Assembly: GCF_003570725.1 (NCBI RefSeq)
Contig: NZ_QWVS01000033.1
Coordinates: forward strand, 1-64,000
Direction of reading: 5' to 3'
DNA length: 64,000 nt
Source: Peribacillus asahii
Lineage (GTDB): Bacteria; Bacillota; Bacilli; Bacillales; DSM-1321
This document shows positions 52,986 to 62,379 of this stretch, one piece after another (position 1 is the stretch's first letter; each line of letters opens with the position of its first letter). A model generated the notes under the pieces. That model was not told where the DNA came from. It saw only the letters and a program-made list of their open reading frames with translations, and made no database searches. The position numbers and the translations under genes were made by a program.

Positions 52986-54227
52986 ATGATAAGTTGCGAT
53001 GAAGAAAGATTGCGTAAGACCATTGAAGCATTCAGTACATTTGGAGCTACCGAAAATGGCGGTGTTACAAGGCTTTCTATGTCAGATGAAGATATCATCG
53101 CTAGAAATTATTTTTGTGAATGCTGTAAAGAATTAAATATGGATGTAAGATTTGATGACATGGGGGATATTTATGCCATATTACCAGGAAAGAAAGATGT
53201 ACCGCCTATTGTAATGGGATCTCATCTTGATTCTGTAGAGAAAGGTGGAAGATTCGACGGAGTATTAGGAGTGTTAACTGCGCTTGAAGTAATCAGAACG
53301 TTCAGACATTATAATATAGAACCAGAGATTCCACTTATGATTGTTAACTTTACGAATGAAGAAGGAGCACGATTTGACCCAGCCATGATGAGCTCCGGGG
53401 TGCTAGCGAATAAATTTGAGAAAAGTAAGATGTTGCAATCGTTAGATAAGGAAGGTATTTCTTTTGGAGAAGCTCTAAAGGAAAGCGGCTATGAAGGTAG
53501 TGTGGAAAACCGTTTAACAGAAGCCACTGCCTACTTAGAATTACATATTGAGCAAGGACCTGTATTGGAAAGGCAGCAAATCGATATTGGGGTTGTCGAG
53601 GGTGTGCTAGGAATGGTTTGTTATGAGATTACGATTAATGGAGAATCAAATCATGCCGGAACAACACCGATGTCAATGAGAAAAGACCCTTTATTTCTTG
53701 CAGCCTCTATTATTACTAATCTGCGTCAAAACCTTAGTCAGATTGATGAAGAACTGGTGTACACAATAGGAAGAATGAATGTTACACCGAATATTCATAC
53801 CGTTATCCCGAACAAAGTGGTATTCACATTAGAAGCTAGACATAAAGATCCGAACAAAATAGAACAAGTCGTCGATGTGATTCAGAAGATTCCACAAGAA
53901 GTAGAAGGCTGTACGACACAATCTACGAAACTTTGGGGAAGAGACACCGTCGTATTCGATTCAGCGATTTGTAATCAATTAGAGGTATCTTGTAAGAATC
54001 ATCATTATTCTTATCGTCGCATGTACAGCGGCGCTGGTCATGATGCCCAGTTTATCGCTAGCTATATTCCGTCGGCCATGATCTTTGTTCCCAGTGTGAA
54101 TGGGAAAAGTCACTGTGAAGAGGAAGAAACAAGCTACGCAGATTGTGCAAAAGGGGCAAATGTGCTGCTAGAAACTGTGTTGGCCCTTCAAAGTAACTAT
54201 TCCATGAAGAAAGAAGAATGCATTTGA
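52986..54227 (+). CDS. pydC: Beta-ureidopropionase (M20-type amidohydrolase)
   Basis: A 413-residue zinc-dependent N-carbamoyl hydrolase of the allantoate/N-carbamoyl amino acid family. Metal ligands: His80 and Asp91 (GSHLDSV, GGRFDG), Glu125/Glu126 (NEEGARF), later LHIEQGPVLE and GAGHDAQ. In this operon it should split N-carbamoyl-beta-alanine (or its beta-amino-isobutyrate analogue) into the beta-amino acid, CO2 and ammonia. Ribosome site GAGGGAGG before ATG 52986; the first gene of the plus-strand operon. Confidence 0.86.
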   Translation: MISCDEERLRKTIEAFSTFGATENGGVTRLSMSDEDIIARNYFCECCKELNMDVRFDDMGDIYAILPGKKDVPPIVMGSHLDSVEKGGRFDGVLGVLTALEVIRTFRHYNIEPEIPLMIVNFTNEEGARFDPAMMSSGVLANKFEKSKMLQSLDKEGISFGEALKESGYEGSVENRLTEATAYLELHIEQGPVLERQQIDIGVVEGVLGMVCYEITINGESNHAGTTPMSMRKDPLFLAASIITNLRQNLSQIDEELVYTIGRMNVTPNIHTVIPNKVVFTLEARHKDPNKIEQVVDVIQKIPQEVEGCTTQSTKLWGRDTVVFDSAICNQLEVSCKNHHYSYRRMYSGAGHDAQFIASYIPSAMIFVPSVNGKSHCEEEETSYADCAKGANVLLETVLALQSNYSMKKEECI

Positions 54228-54281
54228 ATGGTGAATCGTTCATGCTGGGTGTCTAACTAAATGAAAAAGGGGAGAAACAAA

Positions 54282-55700
54282 ATGAAGAAATTAATTACAG
54301 GCGGAACTATTGCGACAGCTACGGATGTATTTGAAGCGGATATTCTTATTGAAGATGAAAAAATCGTTCGAATCGGTGTAAATCTTTCAGTACCAGATGC
54401 TGAAGTTATTGACGCCACTGGAAAATACGTTTTTCCCGGAGGAGTTGACCCTCATACTCATTTAGATATGCCTTTTAACAATACTGTCACAGATGATGAC
54501 TGGGAAACAGGCACAATCGCCGCCGCTTTCGGCGGAACGACGACCATCTTAGATTTTTGTTTAACTTCAGGTGAAAAAACGTTAGCAGATGCTGTGAAAA
54601 AATGGCATGGAAAGGCGGAGGGGAAGGCGGTCATTGACTATGGATTTCACTTGATGGTAACGGAGTTGAACGATGAAACTTTAGCACAATTACCGGCAAT
54701 TTTTGAGGAAGAAGGCATTACTTCTCTTAAAATCTTTTTAGCATATGCAAAGGAATTTCAAGCAACTGACCGCACGCTCTTTCAAGCTTTTAAAGTAGGA
54801 AAAGAAACCGGTGCGGTAGTGATGGTTCATTGTGAAAATGGTTCGGTCATCGATGAGTTAGTAGAAGAGGCTAAAGCATTAGGGCACACAGAACCTATTT
54901 ATCACGCGTTAACAAGGCCGCCTGAATTAGAAGGAGAAGCAACGAAACGAGCGATTGAGCTGGCTCATATTGCAGGTGCTAAGCTATATGTCGTTCATGT
55001 GACCTGTAAAGAAGCTGTCGATGAAATTATTCGAGCAAGAGAAAAAGGATATGAGGTCTACGGGGAAACTTGTCCTCCTTACTTAACGCTTGATCAAACC
55101 GCACTCGAAAAGCCGAACTTTGAGGGAGCTAAATATGTTTGGTCACCTCCACTTCGGCCTAAAGATCATCAACAACCTCTATGGAATGCCCTCAAAGCAA
55201 AACAGCTACAAACGATTGGCTCCGACCAATGCTCATTTAATTTCAATGGAAAAAAACAGCTAGGTAAAGATGATTTTTCAAAAATCCCAAATGGCGGACC
55301 ATTTATTGAAGACCGCTTTAGTGTTTTATACTCTGAAGGTGTTCATAAAGGGCGTATTACAATCAATGAATTCGTAGAAAGTATTTCAACGAATGCAGCA
55401 AAAATATTCGGCTTGTTCCCTCAAAAAGGTACGATTGCCATTGGTTCAGATGCCGATATCGTTATATTTGATCCAAATGTTGAACGAGAAATTTCGGCTG
55501 AAACCCACCATATGAATGTGGACTACAGTGCCTTTGAAGGAATGAAAGTCATGGGTGAACCTGTTAGCGTTCTTTCTCGCGGGAAATATGTCATTAAAGA
55601 TAAACAATTTGTAGGACAGTTAGGAAGCGGTAAGTACTTGAAGCGATCTGTGAATTCTGATCCTCTAAAAAAAGTAAGTGAAACAGTCATATCTAAGTAA
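54282..55700 (+). CDS. hydA: Dihydropyrimidinase / D-hydantoinase
   Basis: A 472-residue cyclic amidohydrolase. The metal site has His58 and His60 (DPHTHLDMPF), the carbamylated Lys150 (TSLKIFLAYAK), HVTCKEAVDE and GSDQCSFNF with the last Asp. It opens dihydrouracil or dihydrothymine to the N-carbamoyl-beta-amino acid. ATG 54282 follows GGGGAG; the longer start at 54261 would bury this site. About 55 bases after the ureidopropionase gene. Confidence 0.94.
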   Translation: MKKLITGGTIATATDVFEADILIEDEKIVRIGVNLSVPDAEVIDATGKYVFPGGVDPHTHLDMPFNNTVTDDDWETGTIAAAFGGTTTILDFCLTSGEKTLADAVKKWHGKAEGKAVIDYGFHLMVTELNDETLAQLPAIFEEEGITSLKIFLAYAKEFQATDRTLFQAFKVGKETGAVVMVHCENGSVIDELVEEAKALGHTEPIYHALTRPPELEGEATKRAIELAHIAGAKLYVVHVTCKEAVDEIIRAREKGYEVYGETCPPYLTLDQTALEKPNFEGAKYVWSPPLRPKDHQQPLWNALKAKQLQTIGSDQCSFNFNGKKQLGKDDFSKIPNGGPFIEDRFSVLYSEGVHKGRITINEFVESISTNAAKIFGLFPQKGTIAIGSDADIVIFDPNVEREISAETHHMNVDYSAFEGMKVMGEPVSVLSRGKYVIKDKQFVGQLGSGKYLKRSVNSDPLKKVSETVISK

Positions 55701-55752
55701 TGAGTCAAACATTGATAATAATAAAGGCTAATTTAAAAGGGGGTTCGTTCAA

Positions 55753-57126
55753 TTGAGTTCTGTCAATCAATTAAGAGTTTCGTTAGATCATTTACATGAA
55801 AATTTTCAAGAAGCATATCCAGGATTAACAAAGCAGGAGGCTATTGAAGAAGCGAACCGATGCCTTTATTGTTATGATGCTCCATGTATCAATGCGTGTC
55901 CTACGGGAATTAATATCCCAAGTTTCATCAAAAAAATTGCTTCCGGCAATTTGAAAGGATCCGCTAAGGCTATCATGGAGGCCAATCCGATTGGAGCAAG
56001 CTGCGCGCGTGTTTGTCCGACGGAGGAATTATGTGAAGGAGCCTGTGTTCTGAATCATTCTACTAAACCGATTAGGATTGGAAATCTACAGCGTTATGCA
56101 ACAGATTGGGCGATAAAAAACGAGCAGGTTTTATTCGAAGCAGGGAAGAGGAACGGAAAGACCGTCGCAATTGTTGGAGGAGGGCCAGCTGGTTTAGCTG
56201 CCGCAAGAGAACTTGCTCGATTAGGATATGAGGTTACGATTTTTGAAGCGGAAGAAAAGGCTGGAGGATTAAATACGTACGGAATTGTTTCTTTTAGACT
56301 TCCGAAAGAAGTTTCCTATTGGGAAGTGAATCAAGTCAAAAGCTTACATGTGAATATTCGAACAAGCACGAGGGTTGGTCAGGATATATCTGTAGATGAA
56401 ATTATGAACGAACATGACATGGTTCTCCTGGCAATTGGCATGTCGAAGGTGCCGGATATCGGGATAAGTGGGGAAGAGCTGTCGGGAGTTTACGATGCAA
56501 TCGAATTTGTGAAAGAAACGAAAACGAAGCCTATTTCCAATCGATTGCTTGGAAAGCGAGTTGCGGTAATTGGAGCAGGAAATACAGCGATTGATGCAGC
56601 GACATGTTCCGTCCGTTTAGGTGCAGACAATGTGAAAATTTTATACCGACGTACAATGAGTGAGATGACAGCCTATGAGTTTGAGTATGAATTTGCGAAA
56701 CAAGATGGAGTGGAATTTAGATGGCTGACCGCTCCGAAACGAATCATAGGTGATGAAGAAGGCAATGTGAAAGCAATCGAATGTATCAAAATGGCATTAG
56801 GCGAACAAGGAGAAGATGGCCGCTGCCGTCCTGTACCGATTGAAGGATCCGAATTTACATTGGAAGTCGATGCAGTTATCAAAGCTATCGGTCAATCAAG
56901 ATATGTCGAGCTGATTGAACAATTCGAATTAGAACATATGGATGGAGTCGTAAAAATTGATCCGGGTACTTTTCAAACATCCAATAAAAAAGTATTTGCC
57001 TGCGGGGATGTGATTTTTGGAAAAGGCCAGGGAGAGGCGATGGTCGTATCTGCTGCACAGCAAGGGAAAGAGAGTGCCTACGCCATTCATCAAGTATTGT
57101 CAAATCCAGTATCTGAACTTGCATAA
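55753..57126 (+). CDS. preT: NAD-dependent dihydropyrimidine dehydrogenase subunit PreT
   Basis: A 457-residue electron-transfer subunit related to the small chain of glutamate synthase. Two [4Fe-4S] motifs: Cys37, 40, 45, 49 and Cys84, 88, 94, 98. FAD motif GGGPAG (142-147) and NAD(P)H motif GAGNTA (about 275). It passes electrons from NAD(P)H to PreA. Start is TTG 55753 with AAAAGGGGG ten bases before. The PreA gene begins 22 bases after its stop codon. Confidence 0.93.
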   Translation: MSSVNQLRVSLDHLHENFQEAYPGLTKQEAIEEANRCLYCYDAPCINACPTGINIPSFIKKIASGNLKGSAKAIMEANPIGASCARVCPTEELCEGACVLNHSTKPIRIGNLQRYATDWAIKNEQVLFEAGKRNGKTVAIVGGGPAGLAAARELARLGYEVTIFEAEEKAGGLNTYGIVSFRLPKEVSYWEVNQVKSLHVNIRTSTRVGQDISVDEIMNEHDMVLLAIGMSKVPDIGISGEELSGVYDAIEFVKETKTKPISNRLLGKRVAVIGAGNTAIDAATCSVRLGADNVKILYRRTMSEMTAYEFEYEFAKQDGVEFRWLTAPKRIIGDEEGNVKAIECIKMALGEQGEDGRCRPVPIEGSEFTLEVDAVIKAIGQSRYVELIEQFELEHMDGVVKIDPGTFQTSNKKVFACGDVIFGKGQGEAMVVSAAQQGKESAYAIHQVLSNPVSELA

Positions 57127-57148
57127 GAAAATGAGGGAGGGAAAAGTC

Positions 57149-58435
57149 ATGGCAGAGTTACGTATTAATTTAGCGGGAATTGAATCACCGAATCCATTTT
57201 GGTTGGCTTCTGCTCCTCCAACAAATTCAGGGTATCAAGTTCAACGTGCTTTTGAAGCTGGTTGGGGGGGCGCTGTTTGGAAGACGTTAGGGGATCCAAT
57301 CCTAAATGTTTCATCGAGATTTGCTGCCGTTCATTTTAACGGTCAAAAGGTGGCTGGATTTAATAATATTGAATTAATTACGGATCGTCCGCTAGAAGTG
57401 AACTTAAGGGAAATATACGAAACAAAGAAGCGATTTCCGAATCATGCAATCATTGCCTCTTTGATGGTCGAACCGAAGCAAGAGAAATGGCATGAAATTG
57501 TGAAACGAGTAGAAGATGTAGGTGTGGATGGTCTGGAATTGAATTTTGGATGTCCGCATGGAATGGCAGAAAGAGGAATGGGAGCTGCCTCAGGTCAAGT
57601 GCCGGAATTAGTAGAAAAACAAACCTATTGGGCAAAGGAAATGGCGAAAACCCCAGTAATCGTCAAGCTGACCCCTAATATAACGGATATTACCGTTACA
57701 GCGGAAGCGGCGGTAAATGGCGGTGCAGATGCGATTAGTATGATTAATACGATTAACAGTTTGGCCGGTGTTGACATTGATACATGGAATACAATTCCTC
57801 ATGTTGCCGGTAAAGGAGCTCATGGAGGCTACTGCGGACCAGCGGTTAAACCGATTGCCTTGAATATGGTAGGAGAGTGTGCTCGAAACTCGAGAATTAA
57901 CGTTCCAATTTCTGGAATTGGAGGAATCTCGAATTGGAAAGATGCCGTCGAATTTATGTTAATGGGCGCAACGGGTGTGCAAGTTTGTACAGCGGCTATG
58001 CATCATGGATTTAGAATTGTGGAGGATATGATTGACGGATTAAATAATTACTTAGATGAAAAAGGTTTAACTTCCGTCATGGATTTAGTTGGGAAATCTG
58101 TTCCTAAATATTCGGATTGGGGTGAACTTGATCTCAACTATAAAGTCGTAGCTAGAATTAACAATGACGTATGCATTAAGTGTAATAAATGCCATATTTC
58201 ATGTGAAGATACGTCGCATCAATGTATCGATTTATTAAAGGATGCGAATGGAAACAGTCAGTTAAAGGTAAGAGAAGAAGACTGCGTTGGCTGTAATTTA
58301 TGCTCGATTGTCTGTCCGGTTGAAGGGGCAATTGAAATGCTGGAGGTTCCGAGTGAACTGCCGCCTATGACATGGAATGAACATCAAGCGGTGATTGGAG
58401 CTGCTTCCGGTGCTATTGATCCCGTCGCTAAGTAA
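57149..58435 (+). CDS. preA: NAD-dependent dihydropyrimidine dehydrogenase subunit PreA
   Basis: A 428-residue FMN protein that reduces uracil or thymine to the dihydro form. A TIM barrel (about 1-310) with NFGCPHGMAERGMG is followed by a ferredoxin-type end with two [4Fe-4S] motifs (CIKCNKCHISC and CVGCNLCSIVCP). At the loop where the mammalian enzyme has its catalytic Cys (GLACGQ), this one reads GAASGQ, that is Ser148. ATG 57149 with GAGGGAGGG upstream gives the family's normal N-terminus. Cotranscribed with preT. Confidence 0.92.
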   Translation: MAELRINLAGIESPNPFWLASAPPTNSGYQVQRAFEAGWGGAVWKTLGDPILNVSSRFAAVHFNGQKVAGFNNIELITDRPLEVNLREIYETKKRFPNHAIIASLMVEPKQEKWHEIVKRVEDVGVDGLELNFGCPHGMAERGMGAASGQVPELVEKQTYWAKEMAKTPVIVKLTPNITDITVTAEAAVNGGADAISMINTINSLAGVDIDTWNTIPHVAGKGAHGGYCGPAVKPIALNMVGECARNSRINVPISGIGGISNWKDAVEFMLMGATGVQVCTAAMHHGFRIVEDMIDGLNNYLDEKGLTSVMDLVGKSVPKYSDWGELDLNYKVVARINNDVCIKCNKCHISCEDTSHQCIDLLKDANGNSQLKVREEDCVGCNLCSIVCPVEGAIEMLEVPSELPPMTWNEHQAVIGAASGAIDPVAK

Positions 58436-58525
58436 ATAGTATAGGTCTATATTATCGGTTGAAAGAGTTAGAGTTTCTTATATAAAAATAAAACTGAAAA
58501 TTCAAAAAAGAGGAGAGGTGTCGCC

Positions 58526-59998
58526 ATGAAAAAGAATAGTAATTATTTAAAATCTCCTGATTTGCTTCCTATTTCTTATAGTGACAGAAATATAAGTGCC
58601 TTTGGATTTTCAGTGATTTGGGTCGGTATGGCTATTGTGTTAGCAGCCTTTGCTATTGGCGGTGCTGCTATAATCAATTTGCCACTTCCAATCGTTATCC
58701 TTGCCACTCTAGTTGGGTCTATTACAATCGGAATTTTTATGACAATTATCGGTGATATAGGAGTTGAACATGGTCTTTCCTTCCCTGTTTATATGAGAGC
58801 TCCATTTGGAACGATTGGTACGCATATTCCATCTATTATACGTGGAGTAACGGCCGCTTGTTGGTTTGGGATTAACACCTATTTTGGATCAACAGCTATC
58901 AATGGAATTTTAAACTTACTATTCGGTTTTGATAATTGGTTTATTTGCTTTCTGTTTTTTGCAGCTGCTCAGTTGATTAATACATCACTAGGGATTAAAT
59001 CGATTGAACGCTTTGCCGATTTGGCTGCACCAGTTATCATTATCATTTCTTGCTGGATGTATATTGCTTTAGCTGATAATGCAACAGGGCAAGGAAAAGA
59101 TATTTGGGCATGGGTGGAAAGCCCAGTAACAGGTGCTGCTGCGTTTACAGCATTTATGGTAGTCGTGATGGCAAATATGGGATTCTGGGCTACGCTTGCA
59201 GCGGATATGCCTTCCTTATCTAGATTTTTTAAAGCACCTAAAAATGAAAGAAACTGGTTTAAACGAAATAAAACGCAACTAGTTGGTTCAATTATTGTTA
59301 TGCCAATTGTGAACACATTTATGGTTGTCATTGGTGCCGTTTGTTATATGGCGGTATCAACCGCTGATCCTGTCGTCGCTCTACAAGAAGCTGCAAATGG
59401 ATTTATACTAGGAATCTTGCTGCTTATGATTGTATTAGCACAATGGTCGACAAATACTTCAGCCAATGTCATTCCTGCCGCGACGATCTTCTCCAATGTA
59501 GGCGGGCCAAAGGTTCCATTTTGGGTAGGTGTTATTATTGCTGGAATTATCGGTATACTTGCTCAACCTTGGAGTCTATTTGATATTCTTAATTCTGCTT
59601 TGCTCGTTATTGGAGGCATCTTAACCGCTATTGTTGGTATTTTATTTGCAGACTATTATTTGCTTCGAAAAAGACGTGTTAATGTGCACGATCTTTATGA
59701 AGTAGACGGACAGTTTAAATATATGAAAGGATTTAACTGGGCCGGAATGATTGCATGGATTATCGGAGGAGTCATCGCTAATTTATTACCAGCTTATTCT
59801 TCTTTAGTTGGGTTTGCCGTTGGAGCTATTGTTTATTATGTTTTAGCTAAGTATTGGTGGTTTAAAAAATATCCGCAAGCGGAGATTGAAGAGCCTAATG
59901 ATGAAAAATATTTAGGCATAACAGTTGGGCGTGATTGGGAAATTGAGGTGGAGCCAGAAACGGTGACGGCACCTCAAGTTGTGAATGAAAAATTGTAG
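58526..59998 (+). CDS. NCS1 family nucleobase permease (uracil/allantoin type)
   Basis: A 490-residue transporter with 12 membrane helices. It has NCS1 features: LLPISYSDRNISAFGFSVIWVGMA at the start, FPVYMRAPFGTIGTHIPSIIRG, and NTSANVIPAATIFS in helix 8. As part of the pyrimidine operon it should import uracil or thymine, as sodium or proton symport; dihydropyrimidine or hydantoin would also fit. Ribosome site GAGGAGAGG. Confidence 0.88.
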   Translation: MKKNSNYLKSPDLLPISYSDRNISAFGFSVIWVGMAIVLAAFAIGGAAIINLPLPIVILATLVGSITIGIFMTIIGDIGVEHGLSFPVYMRAPFGTIGTHIPSIIRGVTAACWFGINTYFGSTAINGILNLLFGFDNWFICFLFFAAAQLINTSLGIKSIERFADLAAPVIIIISCWMYIALADNATGQGKDIWAWVESPVTGAAAFTAFMVVVMANMGFWATLAADMPSLSRFFKAPKNERNWFKRNKTQLVGSIIVMPIVNTFMVVIGAVCYMAVSTADPVVALQEAANGFILGILLLMIVLAQWSTNTSANVIPAATIFSNVGGPKVPFWVGVIIAGIIGILAQPWSLFDILNSALLVIGGILTAIVGILFADYYLLRKRRVNVHDLYEVDGQFKYMKGFNWAGMIAWIIGGVIANLLPAYSSLVGFAVGAIVYYVLAKYWWFKKYPQAEIEEPNDEKYLGITVGRDWEIEVEPETVTAPQVVNEKL

Positions 59999-60020
59999 AT
60001 GTACGGAAGGGGGAGGCTGT

Positions 60021-60257
60021 ATGTCAGAGTATCAAGAATATGTAAAAGAACGAGATCAAATAGATTTCCTTATCCAAAATGGGTATAGGGTTAAGTATAT
60101 TACCGAGAATTTGGATGGTGCTTTAGTAGAATTTGAAAAGAGTGAGAACTCATCTGAAAGAAAAAAGGAGATTCTAAACATTTTAACTCCTAATGCAAGA
60201 AAATATCTTTCTGCTAAGCTACTAGGACAACAAAAAGAAACTAACAGCGTTTTATAA
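60021..60257 (+). CDS. Small uncharacterised protein ending the pyrimidine operon
   Basis: A 78-residue, Glu/Lys-rich soluble protein: SEYQEYVKERDQIDFLIQNG, ENLDGALVEFEK, NILTPNARKYLSAKLLG. ATG 60021 follows GGGGGAGG and begins 22 bases after the permease stop, so it is in the operon and highly translatable. I do not recognise the family. It may be a cofactor-type or regulatory partner of the permease or enzymes; no evidence beyond position. Confidence 0.65.
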   Translation: MSEYQEYVKERDQIDFLIQNGYRVKYITENLDGALVEFEKSENSSERKKEILNILTPNARKYLSAKLLGQQKETNSVL

Positions 60258-60272
60258 CAAAGCTTTAAATAT

Positions 60273-60320
60273 AAAGAAAAGGGAGCTCATATTATACAAT
60301 ATGGGCTCCCTTTTCTTTGA
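60273..60320 (+). terminator. Strong terminator of the pyd operon
   Basis: AAAGAAAAGGGAGC and GCTCCCTTTTCTTT plus inner CATATT/AATATG pair nearly perfectly around ATAC; about 20 base pairs. Confidence 0.88.
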
Positions 60321-60399
60321 TTTTATTGTAGTGAGTAAATTCATCCTTGTCCTGTATAGTCGCTATCAACTTTGAATTTGGAGTGCTAATAAACGAAAT

Positions 60400-61029
60400 T
60401 TAAATCCCTGTTTTAACACCAAAACCTACTAAAATTAAGCCAGTTGATTTTTGGAATACGTTCTGGAATTTGGAGTTATTCAACCATTTTTTTGCGTAAT
60501 CAATTACATAAACAAGGGTTAGAAACCACAATACAGCAAGTAAAGTAAGGATTAATGCTAATACAATCAATTGCTGATTTACATTTCCGTTCAAATCGAT
60601 AAATTGAGGCATGACAGTTATATAAACCAAAACAGTCTTTGGATTAAGAACATTACTAAGTAATGCTTGCATAAAGGACTCTGTATTATGCCGACCTGAA
60701 GAATTAGTAGGTGCATTCGCTTGTGCTTGAATTTCCTCTAAAGAAAACACACTTTTAGCAAAAAAACTTTTTATACCCAAATAAATTAAGTAAGCAGCTC
60801 CCAAATATTTGATTGTACTAAAGAGAATTACAGACTTTGCAATGACAACAGATAATCCAAGAATAGCAATAAGTGTCCAAAAAGAAAGTCCTGTTGCCAT
60901 TCCGAGAACCGTATAACGTCCAGCTTTTGGACCATAGCGGAGTGTGTTTTTCACCAAGAGCATAGTATCTGCTCCTGGTATAACAACCATCATTGCAGCA
61001 ATTGAAATGTATGTTAGTAAGCTATCCAT
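60400..61029 (-). CDS. LysE family amino-acid exporter
   Basis: A 209-residue RhtB/LysE-type transporter with five to six helices. The start VVIPGADTMLLVKNTLRYGPKAGRY shows the PGPxxxLV-like motif in variant form, and NVLNPKTVLVYITVMPQF is the second family block. Divergent from a TrmB regulator whose probable sites lie between the two. Exports an amino acid or homoserine-lactone-like compound; the substrate is unknown. Confidence 0.87.
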   Translation of the reverse strand: MDSLLTYISIAAMMVVIPGADTMLLVKNTLRYGPKAGRYTVLGMATGLSFWTLIAILGLSVVIAKSVILFSTIKYLGAAYLIYLGIKSFFAKSVFSLEEIQAQANAPTNSSGRHNTESFMQALLSNVLNPKTVLVYITVMPQFIDLNGNVNQQLIVLALILTLLAVLWFLTLVYVIDYAKKWLNNSKFQNVFQKSTGLILVGFGVKTGI

Positions 61030-61054
61030 GTTACTTCTCCCTTCTCTTTCTAAT

Positions 61055-61074
61055 AGTGACTACCAAAGTAACTA
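61055..61074. promoter_or_regulatory. TrmB-type operator, near the LysE gene
   Basis: AGTGACTA (61055) and AGTAACTA (61067) repeat with a 12-base period; each is a TAGTnACTA-like palindrome. It lies 26-45 bases before the lysE-like start. Confidence 0.55.
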
Positions 61075-61131
61075 CTTATGTGAGTATATCAGAAGCAGTT
61101 GGAAACAATCAACAGATTTTGATAAAATATC

Positions 61132-61151
61132 AGTTACTAAGGTAGCGACTA
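61132..61151. promoter_or_regulatory. TrmB-type operator, near the trmB gene
   Basis: AGTTACTA (61132) and AGCGACTA (61144), again 12 bases apart, 20 bases before the regulator's start. Same element as at 30272-30299. Confidence 0.55.
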
Positions 61152-61170
61152 ATATTATGTTGGAGGGTTT

Positions 61171-61998
61171 ATGAAAGAAGTCATTTTCGAAACATTAAAG
61201 AAGCTAAATTTTACCGAATATGAAGCGAAAGCATATCTTACCTTATTGGAGGAATCTCCATTAACTGGATATGCAGTAGCGAAAAACTCTGGTGTACCAC
61301 GTTCAAAAATATATGAAGTTCTAGATAGTCTCACCGTACGAGGAGATATTTTGGTTAGTCCTGGAAACACGCCACAGTATACCCCTGTTCCTGCAAAGGA
61401 GCTAATTAAAAACCGCCGAAGGGAAGCGGAAGAGAATTTCGAACTGGCAGAAAAATCATTAGCGGAGTTCGAACGTTCTGCAAATGACCGTGAAAATATC
61501 TGGAATATCACGGGACGCAATGAAATACTCGATAAGGTAAAAGAGTGTATATTATCTGCAAAAAAAAGAATTCTCTTAGAGATCTGGAAAGAAGAATTCA
61601 AGGAATTGGAGTCTGAACTAAGACAGGCAGAAAAAAGAGGAGTCAACGTAACAATTATTGCTTATGGGGAAATCGACTCTGATTTTGCGAATGTTTACCT
61701 TCATTATATGGGTCATGAAATTACAGAAGAGTATGGTGGACGATGGATCGTTATTAGTGCAGATGATTCAGAAGTAGTAGCAGGTATTGTCTCACTGGGG
61801 AAAGATAGCCGTGCAGCATGGACAAGGCATGTAGGTTTAGTAATGCCAATTACAGAAGTTATGATTCATGATTTGTATCTCATGGAAGTCATGGAGAGAC
61901 ATAGAGACCTTTTAGAAGAAAGTTTTGGGGAAAACCTCGTGAATCTACGCCGTAAATTTTCCATTCACCCAGATTTTAAAAAACATTATGTAAAATAA
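61171..61998 (+). CDS. TrmB family transcriptional regulator (second copy)
   Basis: A 275-residue regulator related to the one at 29420. wHTH: LNFTEYEAKAYLTLLEESPLTGYAVAK, GVPRSKIYEVLDSL; then a PLD-like effector domain (SAKKRILLEIWKEEF, VTIIAYGEI) and a C-terminal ligand part. Likely autoregulated and repressor of the divergent LysE-type exporter through the AGTnACTA repeats. Ribosome site TTGGAGG. Confidence 0.87.
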   Translation: MKEVIFETLKKLNFTEYEAKAYLTLLEESPLTGYAVAKNSGVPRSKIYEVLDSLTVRGDILVSPGNTPQYTPVPAKELIKNRRREAEENFELAEKSLAEFERSANDRENIWNITGRNEILDKVKECILSAKKRILLEIWKEEFKELESELRQAEKRGVNVTIIAYGEIDSDFANVYLHYMGHEITEEYGGRWIVISADDSEVVAGIVSLGKDSRAAWTRHVGLVMPITEVMIHDLYLMEVMERHRDLLEESFGENLVNLRRKFSIHPDFKKHYVK

Positions 61999-62379
61999 AT
62001 TTGTACTATTGTTTGTTTTATACAAAATAAGAAGAATAGCATTTCTTCATAGTAAATAGACTGTTCTTCTTTAATGGATGCTTACCTTCAATAAAGATTG
62101 ATATATATAATGCTTAGAGCTATATGCTCAAAGCATTTTTCTTTGCTGATTTACTTTCCTAATTCCCTGCTAATTTTTAGGAGAAAGGCACCGTTAATTC
62201 GAGTTTTGTACTTCAAAACCGAATTCGAGAGGTATATAGGCATTTCCTTACTTGATAAATGGGTTTTTCGCAGCAATATTCAACAACTTTTTGAATGTTA
62301 TCGAACAGAACTAATTTGTAGGGAAATAATGGATGATAAATGTTATAGTATGTATACATCCTATATAAGGAGGTAAAGT
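61999..62379. other. Intergenic region before coiA
   Basis: About 380 bases. It holds a terminator at 62109-62143. A 92-codon frame (62098-62376) crosses that terminator and looks non-coding. Nothing else seen. Confidence 0.5.
62109..62143 (+). terminator. Terminator downstream of trmB
   Basis: AATGCTTAGAGC / TGCTCAAAGCATT stem with a TATA loop and TTTTCTTT tail. Confidence 0.7.

Noticed and set aside
62098-62376. 92-codon frame before coiA
   Set aside because: It runs through a clear terminator hairpin, has no ribosome site and no family-like pattern.
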